A model generated the notes under the pieces. That model searched no databases. It saw nothing but the letters and a program-made list of their open reading frames with translations, and was not told the origin of the DNA. Positions 35,400 through 42,203 of a stretch of 42,203 nucleotides of DNA are shown here, one piece after another. The stretch is from Mailhella sp. (GTDB lineage Bacteria; Desulfobacterota; Desulfovibrionia; Desulfovibrionales; Desulfovibrionaceae): positions 1 through 42,203 of the forward strand of contig JAFQTU010000064.1 in NCBI GenBank assembly GCA_017408905.1, written 5' to 3'. A program made the position numbers and the translations under genes. Numbering within the stretch: the stretch's first letter is position 1; the number at the start of each line of letters is the position of its first letter.

Positions 35400-36899
35400 A
35401 TGATGCTCACTCTGCTTCTCTTCGTCCCCCTGGTCGCCGGTGTCGCCATGTTCATCCCCGGCGCATGGCCCCGCCGCCCGCTCCTTCCCGTGGTGGCGCT
35501 CATCCACACCATCCTCTCCGGCATGACGCTCAGCGCCGTGCGCTCCGGCGAGAAGATCTCCGCCCTCGGCGGTATGCTCCAGCCCGACGCGCTGGGCGTG
35601 ATCTTCCTCATGCTGGCCAGCATCCTCTTCCTCGCAGCCTCGGTCTACGCCGTGGGCTACCTGCGTGAGGAAGAAAAGCATCACGTCAAGCGCGACATCC
35701 AGAAGGGCCAGCTCTTCACCAACGCGCCCGAAGCGCGCTTCCTCTCCTGCCTCTGCTTCTTCGTGGCGGCCATGACCCTCGTGACCACCACCCCGAACCT
35801 CGGCGCCCTGTGGGTGGGCATCGAACTGACCACGCTGGCCAGCGCTCCGCTCATCTACTTCCACCGCCACCAGAGCTCCATGGAAGCAACGTGGAAATAC
35901 CTCATGATCTGTTCCGTGGGCATCGCTCTCGCCCTGCTCGGCAACATCCTCATGAGCGTGGCCTTCTTCCAGAGCGACGTCGACCTGCACGGCATGGATC
36001 AGCTCTCCGCCTTCATGGCCGCCGCCCAGTCCGTCAAGGGCACGGACAGCACCATCTGGCTCAAGGCCGCCTTCATCTTCCTGCTGGTGGGCTACGGCAC
36101 CAAGATGGGCCTCGCCCCCCTGCACACCTGGCTCCCCGACGCGCACAGTCAGGCTCCGTCCATGGTGTCGGGTATGCTTTCCGGCGCTCTGCTGAACTGC
36201 GCTCTGCTCGGCATCCTGCGCGGCCATCAGATCATGATCGCTGGCGGCCTCTCCCAGTTCTCCGGCGACCTGCTCGTCTTCTTCGGTCTGCTCTCCATGG
36301 CCACGGCCGCGGTGTTCATCGTGGGTCAGGGCCACTACAAGCGCCTGCTGGCCTATTCCAGCGTGGAACACATGGGCATCCTCGCCCTTGCCATCGGCGT
36401 GGGCGGCACGGCCCTCTTCGGCGGTATGCTCCATGCCGTGTGTCATTCGCTCACCAAGTGTATGCTCTTCCTCGTGGCGGGCAACATCCTCACCCGCTAC
36501 CACTCCCTGTCGAGCTACGACGTGCGCGGCCTGCGCGAAGATATGCCCCTTTCCGGCGCGCTCTGGACGGCGGGCTTCCTCGCCATCGTGGGTTCCCCGC
36601 CCTTCGGCCTTTTCGTCAGTGAATTCACCATCCTGAAGGGCATTTTCGCCAGCGGCCGCATCTTCGTGGCGCTGGGCTACCTTGCCGCTCTGGCCATTAT
36701 CTTCGTGGGTATGTCCGTGCCTGTCCTGCGCATGGTGCAGGGCCGTCCGCCCCGCGACGTGCCCAAGGAATACAGCGAATCCCTCTATACCGTGCTTCCT
36801 CCCGCCGTCCTGTGCCTCATGGTGCTGGGCCTCGGCTTCTGCGTGCCTGACTGGCTCGCCGATACGCTCAACCGCGCCGCCGCGCTTCTGGGGGCCTGA
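35400..36899 (+). CDS. HyfF/NuoN-like proton-pump subunit of an Ehr-type complex
   Basis: Second antiporter-like subunit, 499 residues with about 14 helices. The channel lysine lies in TKMGLAPLHTWLPDAHSQAPS (Lys235), and the helix-7-like Lys and Glu positions of NuoL/M/N relatives are present (LVTTTPNLGALWVGIELTTLA). Two such subunits in one operon (with the HyfB-like one) imply at least two ion channels per complex. Its stop TGA overlaps the ATG of the large subunit. Confidence 0.92.
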   Translation: MMLTLLLFVPLVAGVAMFIPGAWPRRPLLPVVALIHTILSGMTLSAVRSGEKISALGGMLQPDALGVIFLMLASILFLAASVYAVGYLREEEKHHVKRDIQKGQLFTNAPEARFLSCLCFFVAAMTLVTTTPNLGALWVGIELTTLASAPLIYFHRHQSSMEATWKYLMICSVGIALALLGNILMSVAFFQSDVDLHGMDQLSAFMAAAQSVKGTDSTIWLKAAFIFLLVGYGTKMGLAPLHTWLPDAHSQAPSMVSGMLSGALLNCALLGILRGHQIMIAGGLSQFSGDLLVFFGLLSMATAAVFIVGQGHYKRLLAYSSVEHMGILALAIGVGGTALFGGMLHAVCHSLTKCMLFLVAGNILTRYHSLSSYDVRGLREDMPLSGALWTAGFLAIVGSPPFGLFVSEFTILKGIFASGRIFVALGYLAALAIIFVGMSVPVLRMVQGRPPRDVPKEYSESLYTVLPPAVLCLMVLGLGFCVPDWLADTLNRAAALLGA

Positions 36900-38392
36900 T
36901 GTTCAACTACAAGGAAACCATAGAATACTCGGCCCTTCCTCTGCTCCCCATGGAAGAGCTCACCGTCACCGTGACGGATCACTGCCGCCGCGGCTGGCGT
37001 ATGCTGGCCTTCTTCGGCCTTGAAGGCGAAAGCGGCCGTGAAGTGATCTGCATCCTCGGCCATGCCGCCGACCAGATGCTGGAAGCCTTCCGCGCTCCTA
37101 TGCCCGCCCGCTACCAGTCCATCACGCCCAACTGCCCGCAGGCCCATCTCTTCGAGCGCGAACTCGCCGAAATGTGGGGCGTGAAGCCCGAAGGGCATCC
37201 GTGGCTCAAGCCCGTGCGCTTCTGCCCCGCCTTCGAAGGCGAACGCGATTCCCGCCCCGGCCCTGCCGAAGCCGACTACTACCGCATCGAGGGCGAGGAA
37301 GTGCATGAAGTGGCCGTGGGCCCGGTGCACGCCGGCGTCATCGAGCCCGGGCACTTCCGCTTCCAGTGCTACGGCGAAAACGTGATGCACCTCGAGATAC
37401 AGCTCGGCTTCCAGCACCGCGACGTGGAGCACCTCATCCTGAAGTCCCCGGCGAAGCTCGTCCTGCCCATCATGGAGAATATCGCGGGCGACACGGCCAT
37501 CGGCCATTCCACGGCCTACTGCACCGTGATGGAACGCCTTGCCGGGGTCGAACCCACGAACCGCGCCCACATCCTGCGCCGCGTGGCCCTCGAACTGGAA
37601 CGCCTTGCCAACCATACCCGCGACCTCGGCGCCATCGGCGGCGATACCGGCTTCCTGCCCACGTCCTCGTGGAACGGCCGCATCACCGGCGACTGGCTGA
37701 ACATCACCTCCGAACTCTGCGGAAGCCGCATGGGCCGCAACCTGCTCTGCCCCGGCGGCGTGAAGTGGGACGTGGACGCCGACCTCGCCAAGGCGCTGGT
37801 CAAGCGCGTGCAGGCCACCTACCGCGATACGCGCGGCTCTGTGGATGTCATGCTGGAAACGACCAGCGTGCTGGCAAGGCTCGAAGGCACGGGCACGGTG
37901 TCGCGTCAGGCCGCGGCCGACCTCGGCCTCGTGGGCATGGCCGCCCGCGCTTCCGGCGTGGACATGGACTGCCGCTTCGACTGGCCCCTCTGCGACATCG
38001 AGAACCCGGCCCTCAGCAAGCGCGTTCCCGGCTCCGGCGACGTGCTGGCCCGCACCCTCGTGCGCAGTCAGGAAGTGGACGATTCCGCCGCCTCCGCCAC
38101 GGCCGACCTCACCTTCCTCGGTGAGACTTCCGGCTCCGAACCCGTGCGCTCGGCCATGCCCGAAGCGCTTCCGGCAGGCCGCCTTGCCGTGGCCCTTGTG
38201 GAAGGCTGGCGCGGCGAGATATGCCATGTGGGCATCACCGACGCCGAGGGCGGCTGGAAGGCCTACAAGGTGGTCGATCCCTCCTTCCACAACTGGACCG
38301 GCCTCGCTATGGCCCTGCGCGGGGAGCAGATCTCCGACTTCCCGCTGTGCAACAAGAGCTTCAACCTGTCCTACTGCGGGCATGACCTGTAG
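36899..38392 (+). CDS. NuoC+NuoD-like large subunit of an Ehr-type complex, NiFe ligands absent
   Basis: A 497-residue fusion: an N-terminal NuoC-like (30 kDa) domain (about 1-130, with FERELAEMWGVKPEGHP) and a NuoD/hydrogenase large-subunit domain (about 140-497, starting GPVHAGVIEPGHFRF). In [NiFe] hydrogenases two CxxC pairs bind the metal centre. Here the first site reads ENIAGDTAIGHS (193-204) where hydrogenases have ERxCGxCxxxHS, and the C-terminal site reads DPSFHNW (460-466) where they have DPCxxC. All four ligand cysteines are missing, so a NiFe site cannot form in the known way. This is the mark of Ehr complexes, not of a degraded gene: the rest is well conserved and ends in SFNLSYCGHDL. 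The C-terminus is also not followed by a protease-cleaved extension. Confidence 0.9.
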   Translation: MFNYKETIEYSALPLLPMEELTVTVTDHCRRGWRMLAFFGLEGESGREVICILGHAADQMLEAFRAPMPARYQSITPNCPQAHLFERELAEMWGVKPEGHPWLKPVRFCPAFEGERDSRPGPAEADYYRIEGEEVHEVAVGPVHAGVIEPGHFRFQCYGENVMHLEIQLGFQHRDVEHLILKSPAKLVLPIMENIAGDTAIGHSTAYCTVMERLAGVEPTNRAHILRRVALELERLANHTRDLGAIGGDTGFLPTSSWNGRITGDWLNITSELCGSRMGRNLLCPGGVKWDVDADLAKALVKRVQATYRDTRGSVDVMLETTSVLARLEGTGTVSRQAAADLGLVGMAARASGVDMDCRFDWPLCDIENPALSKRVPGSGDVLARTLVRSQEVDDSAASATADLTFLGETSGSEPVRSAMPEALPAGRLAVALVEGWRGEICHVGITDAEGGWKAYKVVDPSFHNWTGLAMALRGEQISDFPLCNKSFNLSYCGHDL

Positions 38393-38401
38393 GAGAGCGC
38401 C

Positions 38402-39205
38402 ATGTTCAATATCCTCAAGGAACGCCTCCATCAGGGCTACCGCACGCTGAACTACCCCCACAAGATGCCGGTCATCACGCCGCGCTTCGCGGGCCTGCCC
38501 TCCATCACGCCCACGAGCTGCGCCTCCTGCGAGAGCAGGGCCTGCCTCAAGGCCTGCCCGATGGGCGCGCTGAACATTGCCGAGACCGGCCCGGAACTGG
38601 ACATGGGCCGCTGCCTCTTCTGCCGCGCCTGCGAAAGCGCCTGCCCCGAGAAGAAGATCACCTTCACCCACGAACACCGCATCGCCGCCTACAGCCGCGA
38701 AGCCCTCATCGTGCGCGGCCCGGCCCCGGCGGACATCTGCCAGCCCGGCGTGCGCCCCGCCCTCGGCACGCAGAAGCGCGACCTCTCGCTCTTCGCGCGC
38801 TCGCTCAAACTCCGCGAAGTGAGCGCGGGCGGGTGCATGGCCTGTGAAGCCGACGTGAACGTGCTCGGCACGCTGATCTACGACCTCGGCCGCTTCGGCA
38901 TCGAATACGCCGCTTCCCCGCGCCATGCGGACGGCATCCTCGTCACCGGCCCGGTGGACGAGAATATGCGCAAGGCCCTGCTCGATACGTGGGAAGCCAC
39001 GCCCGAACCCAAGATCGTCATCGCCGTGGGGACCTGCGCCATCTCCGGCGGCACGTTCTCCTGCGGGCGCGAGAACTGCCTCGGCGTGGAAGACGTGCTC
39101 CCCAAGGGCTCCGTGGACGTCTATGTCCCGGGCTGCCCGCCGAACCCGTGGAGCATACTCGACGGCATACTCTCCGCCGCGTGGAAGAAGAACAACATGA
39201 AATAA
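38402..39205 (+). CDS. Ferredoxin + NuoB-like small subunit fusion of an Ehr-type complex
   Basis: A 267-residue fusion. The N-terminal ferredoxin-like part has two 4Fe-4S motifs: Cys40, 43, 48, 52 (CxxCxxxxCxxxCP spacing) and Cys71, 74, 77, 81 (CxxCxxCxxxCP). The C-terminal part resembles NuoB/HyfI, with Cys145 and Cys148 (GGCMACEA), Cys212 (VGTCAISGG) and Cys245 (PGCPPNP) as ligands of the proximal cluster. In E. coli hyf these are two genes (hyfH, hyfI). All cluster ligands are kept, so electrons can travel toward the large subunit even though it has no NiFe site. An AGGAG ribosome site precedes the ATG. Last gene of the operon. Confidence 0.9.
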   Translation: MFNILKERLHQGYRTLNYPHKMPVITPRFAGLPSITPTSCASCESRACLKACPMGALNIAETGPELDMGRCLFCRACESACPEKKITFTHEHRIAAYSREALIVRGPAPADICQPGVRPALGTQKRDLSLFARSLKLREVSAGGCMACEADVNVLGTLIYDLGRFGIEYAASPRHADGILVTGPVDENMRKALLDTWEATPEPKIVIAVGTCAISGGTFSCGRENCLGVEDVLPKGSVDVYVPGCPPNPWSILDGILSAAWKKNNMK

Positions 39206-39226
39206 CGGCTGCCCGTCAGCCATGAG

Positions 39227-39261
39227 AAAGGCCGGTCCCCCGCAAGGTCCCGGCCTTTTTT
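39227..39261 (+). terminator. Bidirectional intrinsic terminator after the Ehr-type operon
   Basis: GGCCGG (39230-39235) pairs with CCGGCC (39250-39255), flanked by AAA upstream and TTTTTT downstream. The plus reading ends the six-gene operon; the minus reading (T-run TTTCTC) may also end the convergent exporter gene. Confidence 0.88.
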
Positions 39262-39298
39262 CGTGCGCCTTTCCGAAGCGTCGGAAGGGGCGGACGTC

Positions 39299-40171
39299 TC
39301 AGCGTTCGCGCCGTTTCATGGTCACGAGCAGGGACGCGGCTATCACCATGCCTATGGCCGCCCACTGGCTGAAGCTCAGGGCCTCGCCCAGCAGGAGGAA
39401 GCCGAAGAGCGCGGCCACGGCGGGTTCGATGCTCATCAGCACCCCGAAGACCTGCGGCGGCACGAGGCGCAGGGATACTATCTCCAGCCCGTAGGGCAGG
39501 GCCGACGCCGTGAAGCCCACGAGGAAGGCCAGCGGGAGCGCGTCGGCAAGGGCGGCTTCCGGGATGAGCACGCCGCCGGTCACGGCAAGCGCCCACGGCA
39601 GGGCGGCCAGCGTGCCGATGAGCCCGCCCCACGCCGAGGCCGAAGCCCCGGCCTGCGTACCGGCCCGGCGGCCCACGACGATATACGTGCCCCAGAACAC
39701 GGCGGCCAGTGCGGCGAACAGCACGCCCGTCATGTCGAGCCCGGCGTTCACCTCGGCCCACGGCATGAGGGTGAGCAGGCCTGCCGCGGCAAGGCCCACG
39801 GCGGCATAGTCGGCAAGGCGGCGCGAGGAGCTGGCCGCCACGAGGAGCGGCCCGGAAAATTCGATGGCCACGGCAATGCCCAGCGGGATGCGGCTGATGG
39901 CCTGATAGAAGCAGGCGTTCATCACGGCGATGGAAAGGCCGTACAGCGCCACGCTCTTCCATTCGCTCCCCTTGGGCACGTGCCGCCACGGGCGGAGCAC
40001 CGCGAAGAGGATGAGCGTGGAGGTGAGGAGGCGCAGGGCTACGGCGGCTTCCGGCCCTACCAGTTCGAAAAGGAACTTGGCAAAGGAAGAGCCCACCTGC
40101 GTAGAGGTTATGGAAACGAGGAGCAGGGCCGAACCGAAGCCCGCGCCTGCCGTATCTATGCGGAATGACAT
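39299..40171 (-). CDS. RhtA-like EamA-family exporter
   Basis: Inner-membrane drug/metabolite transporter-superfamily protein of 290 residues with ten helices in two EamA repeats. The segment SRIPLGIAVAIEFSGPLLVA and the second-half SIEPAVAALFGFLLLGEAL resemble E. coli RhtA, which exports threonine and homoserine; the substrate here is an inference. An AAGGGG ribosome site lies about 7 bases before the ATG. It is convergent with the Ehr-type operon and divergent from the SDR gene, so it forms its own unit. Confidence 0.88.
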   Translation of the reverse strand: MSFRIDTAGAGFGSALLLVSITSTQVGSSFAKFLFELVGPEAAVALRLLTSTLILFAVLRPWRHVPKGSEWKSVALYGLSIAVMNACFYQAISRIPLGIAVAIEFSGPLLVAASSSRRLADYAAVGLAAAGLLTLMPWAEVNAGLDMTGVLFAALAAVFWGTYIVVGRRAGTQAGASASAWGGLIGTLAALPWALAVTGGVLIPEAALADALPLAFLVGFTASALPYGLEIVSLRLVPPQVFGVLMSIEPAVAALFGFLLLGEALSFSQWAAIGMVIAASLLVTMKRRER

Positions 40172-40317
40172 AGCAGCCCCTTTTTCTTTTCTGCCTTCCT
40201 TCTAAAGGGGGCGGAGTGCCGCGTCAAGCCGCCCCGACGCCTTCCTCCCTCCCCTTGCATAAGGCTGGAAAAACAGCTAGTTCTTGTGCATTCCTACCTC
40301 AACAAGGAGCAAGCCCT

Positions 40318-41070
40318 ATGGCCAAGAATATCGTTGTCACCGGCGCTACCGCAGGCTTCGGCCTTGCCACGGCCCGCCTCTTCGCCTCCCACGGCTGGAA
40401 CGTGGTGGGGACAGGCCGCCGTGCCGACCGGCTCGACGCCTTGCAGAAGGAACTCGGGGACGCCTTCCTCCCCCTCCAGCTCGACATACGCGACCGCGAG
40501 GCCGTTGCCGAAAAGCTTGGCGACCTGCCCGGCAAATGGCACGACGTGGACGTGCTGGTGAACAACGCCGGTGCGGCCTACGGCCTTGAACCCGCGTGGG
40601 AATGCCGCCTCGACGACTGGGACGCTATGGTCGATACCAATATCAAGGGCCTGCTCTACGCCACGCGCGCCGTGCTCCCCGGCATGGTGGAGCGCAACAG
40701 CGGCCACATTGTCATGCTCGGTTCCGTGGCGGGCAACTATTCCTACGCGGGCGGCAACGTCTATTGCGGGACCAAGGCCTTCGTGAAGCAGTTCGCCCTT
40801 GCCCTGCGCGCCGACCTGCTTGGGAAGAACATCCGTGTGAACAACCTCGAGCCCGGCCTCTGCATCAGCGAATTTTCCGAAGTGCGCTTCAGGGGCGACG
40901 CCGAACGCGCCGCCAAGGTCTATGAAGGCACTCAGCCCGTCACCCCCGACGACATAGCCGAGACCATCTGGTGGATGGTGAACTGCCCCGCCCATGTGAA
41001 CATCAACCGCCTGGAGATCATGCCGCTGTGCCAGTGCCCCAGCGGCCCCAGCGTGAAGAAGGGTATGTAG
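40318..41070 (+). CDS. Short-chain dehydrogenase (YdfG-like)
   Basis: NAD(P)-dependent classical SDR of 250 residues, acting in the cytoplasm. The nucleotide loop TGATAGFG is near residues 8-15, NNAG near 84, the catalytic Ser in MLGSVAG and Tyr149-Cys-Gly-Thr-Lys153 give the active site. Length and the ENxx-free C-terminal IMPLCQCPSGPSV pattern resemble YdfG, a 3-hydroxy acid dehydrogenase (serine, allo-threonine). The ATG at 40318 is 8 bases past an AAGGAG site; the longer frame has no such site. The thioesterase gene starts 2 bases after the stop. Confidence 0.9.
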   Translation: MAKNIVVTGATAGFGLATARLFASHGWNVVGTGRRADRLDALQKELGDAFLPLQLDIRDREAVAEKLGDLPGKWHDVDVLVNNAGAAYGLEPAWECRLDDWDAMVDTNIKGLLYATRAVLPGMVERNSGHIVMLGSVAGNYSYAGGNVYCGTKAFVKQFALALRADLLGKNIRVNNLEPGLCISEFSEVRFRGDAERAAKVYEGTQPVTPDDIAETIWWMVNCPAHVNINRLEIMPLCQCPSGPSVKKGM

Positions 41071-41072
41071 CC

Positions 41073-41522
41073 ATGGAAGAGCTCAGGGAAGAAGCGCCCG
41101 TGGAAGTGTGGCTGGCGCATCGCGTCTCCTACGGCGAGACCGACGCCATGGGCGTGGTGTACCATGCCGAATACATACACTTCTTCGAGCGTTCGCGGGG
41201 CGAGCTGTGCCGCGTGAACGGCCTTGGCTACAACGATGTGGAGGCCGCAGGCTTCATGCTCCCCGTGAAGGAAGTGGAGTGCCGCTACCGCATCCCGGCC
41301 CGCTACGACGACCTTATCTGGATACATGCCCGCGTCACCGAATGGCGGCGCGCCTCCATGCGCTTCGAATACCAGATCTTCGACGAGAGCCGCACCCGCG
41401 TGATGTGCGAAGGCATGACCCTGCACGCCTGCGTGAACCGCAAAGGCCGCCCCGTTGCCATTCCCGCATGGATGAAGGAACGGCTCTGCGGCGGGAGCGG
41501 AGAAGGCAAAGAGCAAGTTTGA
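41073..41522 (+). CDS. 4HBT-family acyl-CoA thioesterase (YbgC-like)
   Basis: Hot-dog-fold thioesterase, 149 residues. The YGETDAMGVVYHAEYIHFFE motif has the catalytic Asp24 with Tyr30-His31 as in YbgC and 4-hydroxybenzoyl-CoA thioesterases. In many Gram-negatives YbgC-like genes sit with tol-pal, but no tol gene is in this window. It is coupled to the SDR gene (2-base gap), so a shared acyl or hydroxy-acid substrate is possible but unproven. Ribosome site AAGGG overlaps the previous gene's end. Confidence 0.9.
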   Translation: MEELREEAPVEVWLAHRVSYGETDAMGVVYHAEYIHFFERSRGELCRVNGLGYNDVEAAGFMLPVKEVECRYRIPARYDDLIWIHARVTEWRRASMRFEYQIFDESRTRVMCEGMTLHACVNRKGRPVAIPAWMKERLCGGSGEGKEQV

Positions 41523-41564
41523 CGGCATGATACGGCAAAGCAGGGACAATTTGCGCCTCATTGG

Positions 41565-41593
41565 TTGCATATGCACTTGTTTTTCGCTACATT
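41565..41593 (+). promoter_or_regulatory. Candidate promoter for the amino-acid transporter gene
   Basis: TTGCAT (41565-41570), a 17-base spacer and TACATT (41588-41593), 46 bases before the ATG. It lies in an AT-rich gap without a visible terminator for the previous gene. Confidence 0.5.
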
Positions 41594-41639
41594 GCGCCTT
41601 AGGCAACTATAACCTCTCAACCCTTACCGTGAGGCATCC

Positions 41640-42203
41640 ATGAAACGTCTTTCGCTTATGCTCGCCGCTTTTGCCGTGCTCTGCATGGCTGTGAGCGCCC
41701 AGGCCAAGACCTACATCAACGGCATCGACGCCAACTACCCCCCCTTCGCCTACGTGGGTGAAGACGGCAAGCCCGCCGGCTTCGACGTGGAATCCATGGA
41801 CTGGATCGCCAAGACCATGGGCTTCGAAGTGAAGCATCAGCCCATGGACTGGGACGGTATCATCCCCGCCCTCATGAACAAGAAGATCGACATGGTGTGC
41901 TCCGGCATGTCCATCACGCCTGAACGCGCCGCCGTGGTGAACTTCTCCGATCCTTACTTCACCATCCAGAAGGTCATCCTCGTTCCTGCCGACTCCAAGC
42001 TCACCGCCGAAGCCGCCATGAAGGGCGCTACCAAGCTCGGCGTGCAGCGCGGCACCAACGATCACGAACTGCTCGAGACCCGCAAGGTGGAACAGAAGCT
42101 GAAGTACGAACTGCGCTACTACGATTCCGCCCCCCTCGCCGTGGAAGACATGCTCAACGGCCGCATCGAAGCCATCGCCATGGACAGCGCCCCCGCCAAG
42201 GAC
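41640..42203 (+). CDS. Amino-acid ABC transporter substrate-binding protein (partial, 3' end outside)
   Basis: Periplasmic binding protein of the family 3 (polar amino acid) type, truncated by the window after 188 codons. A signal peptide of about 22 residues ends AQA before KTYINGIDANYPPFAY, the usual mature start. The GKPAGFDVE, MVCSGMSITPERAAVVNFSDPYF and GVQRGTNDHE motifs form the ligand cleft of lobe 1 and hinge. A GAGG site lies 5 bases before the ATG. Permease and ATPase genes would be expected further right. Confidence 0.93.
   Translation, partial: MKRLSLMLAAFAVLCMAVSAQAKTYINGIDANYPPFAYVGEDGKPAGFDVESMDWIAKTMGFEVKHQPMDWDGIIPALMNKKIDMVCSGMSITPERAAVVNFSDPYFTIQKVILVPADSKLTAEAAMKGATKLGVQRGTNDHELLETRKVEQKLKYELRYYDSAPLAVEDMLNGRIEAIAMDSAPAKD

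Noticed and set aside
31796-39205. Naming the operon a hydrogenase-4 or an ordinary NADH dehydrogenase
   Set aside because: The large subunit lacks NiFe ligands, which argues against a hydrogenase, and there are no NuoE, NuoF or NuoG genes, which argues against NADH oxidation.

Overview
This window reads as chromosomal DNA from a GC-rich Gram-negative bacterium, most likely a member of the Desulfovibrionaceae (Desulfobacterota). The basis is an uninterrupted mraZ-to-ftsZ division and cell-wall cluster of Desulfovibrio type, a MurE with the DNPR motif of meso-diaminopimelate enzymes, and strong G/C third-position bias. The taxon is an inference; no rRNA is present. I see no insertion sequence, phage gene, CRISPR array or integron.

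Layout. (1) 1-3449, minus strand: tRNA-Lys(CTT), argG, argH, an 86-residue orphan and perhaps the start of one more gene at the left edge. A strong intrinsic terminator lies between argG and argH. (2) 3493-8801: a DsbD/ScsB-like thiol:disulfide reductase with a small acidic protein, a D-2-hydroxyacid dehydrogenase (minus), then a DUF815-type ATPase with a small lipoprotein. (3) 8824-13133, minus: a 930-residue dynamin-like GTPase and pyruvate kinase. (4) 13460-31142, plus: the dcw cluster mraZ-rsmH-ftsL-ftsI-murE-murF-mraY-murD-ftsW-murG-murC-murB-ftsQ-ftsA-ftsZ. It is tightly packed with many stop/start overlaps, has a MraZ operator at its head, a second candidate promoter before ftsA and a terminator after ftsZ. 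(5) 31174-31578: an exported rhodanese-fold protein. (6) 31796-39205, plus: a six-gene membrane complex resembling hydrogenase-4 and complex I. (7) 39299-42203: an RhtA-like exporter (minus), a short-chain dehydrogenase with a 4HBT thioesterase, and the first 188 codons of an amino-acid ABC transporter binding protein.

How it works together. The dcw block makes UDP-MurNAc-pentapeptide (MurB, MurC, MurD, MurE, MurF), lipid I and II (MraY, MurG), polymerises and crosslinks septal peptidoglycan (FtsW, FtsI) and builds the divisome (FtsL, FtsQ, FtsA, FtsZ). No ddl lies between murC/murB and ftsQ.

The most interesting locus is 31796-39205. It encodes two antiporter-like proton-pump subunits (HyfB- and HyfF-like), HyfC- and HyfE-like membrane subunits, a NuoC+NuoD-like large subunit and a ferredoxin+NuoB-like small subunit. 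The large subunit lacks all four cysteines that bind the NiFe centre, while the small subunit keeps its cluster cysteines. It therefore cannot be a normal [NiFe] hydrogenase and fits the little-understood Ehr (energy-converting hydrogenase-related) class, whose reaction is unknown.
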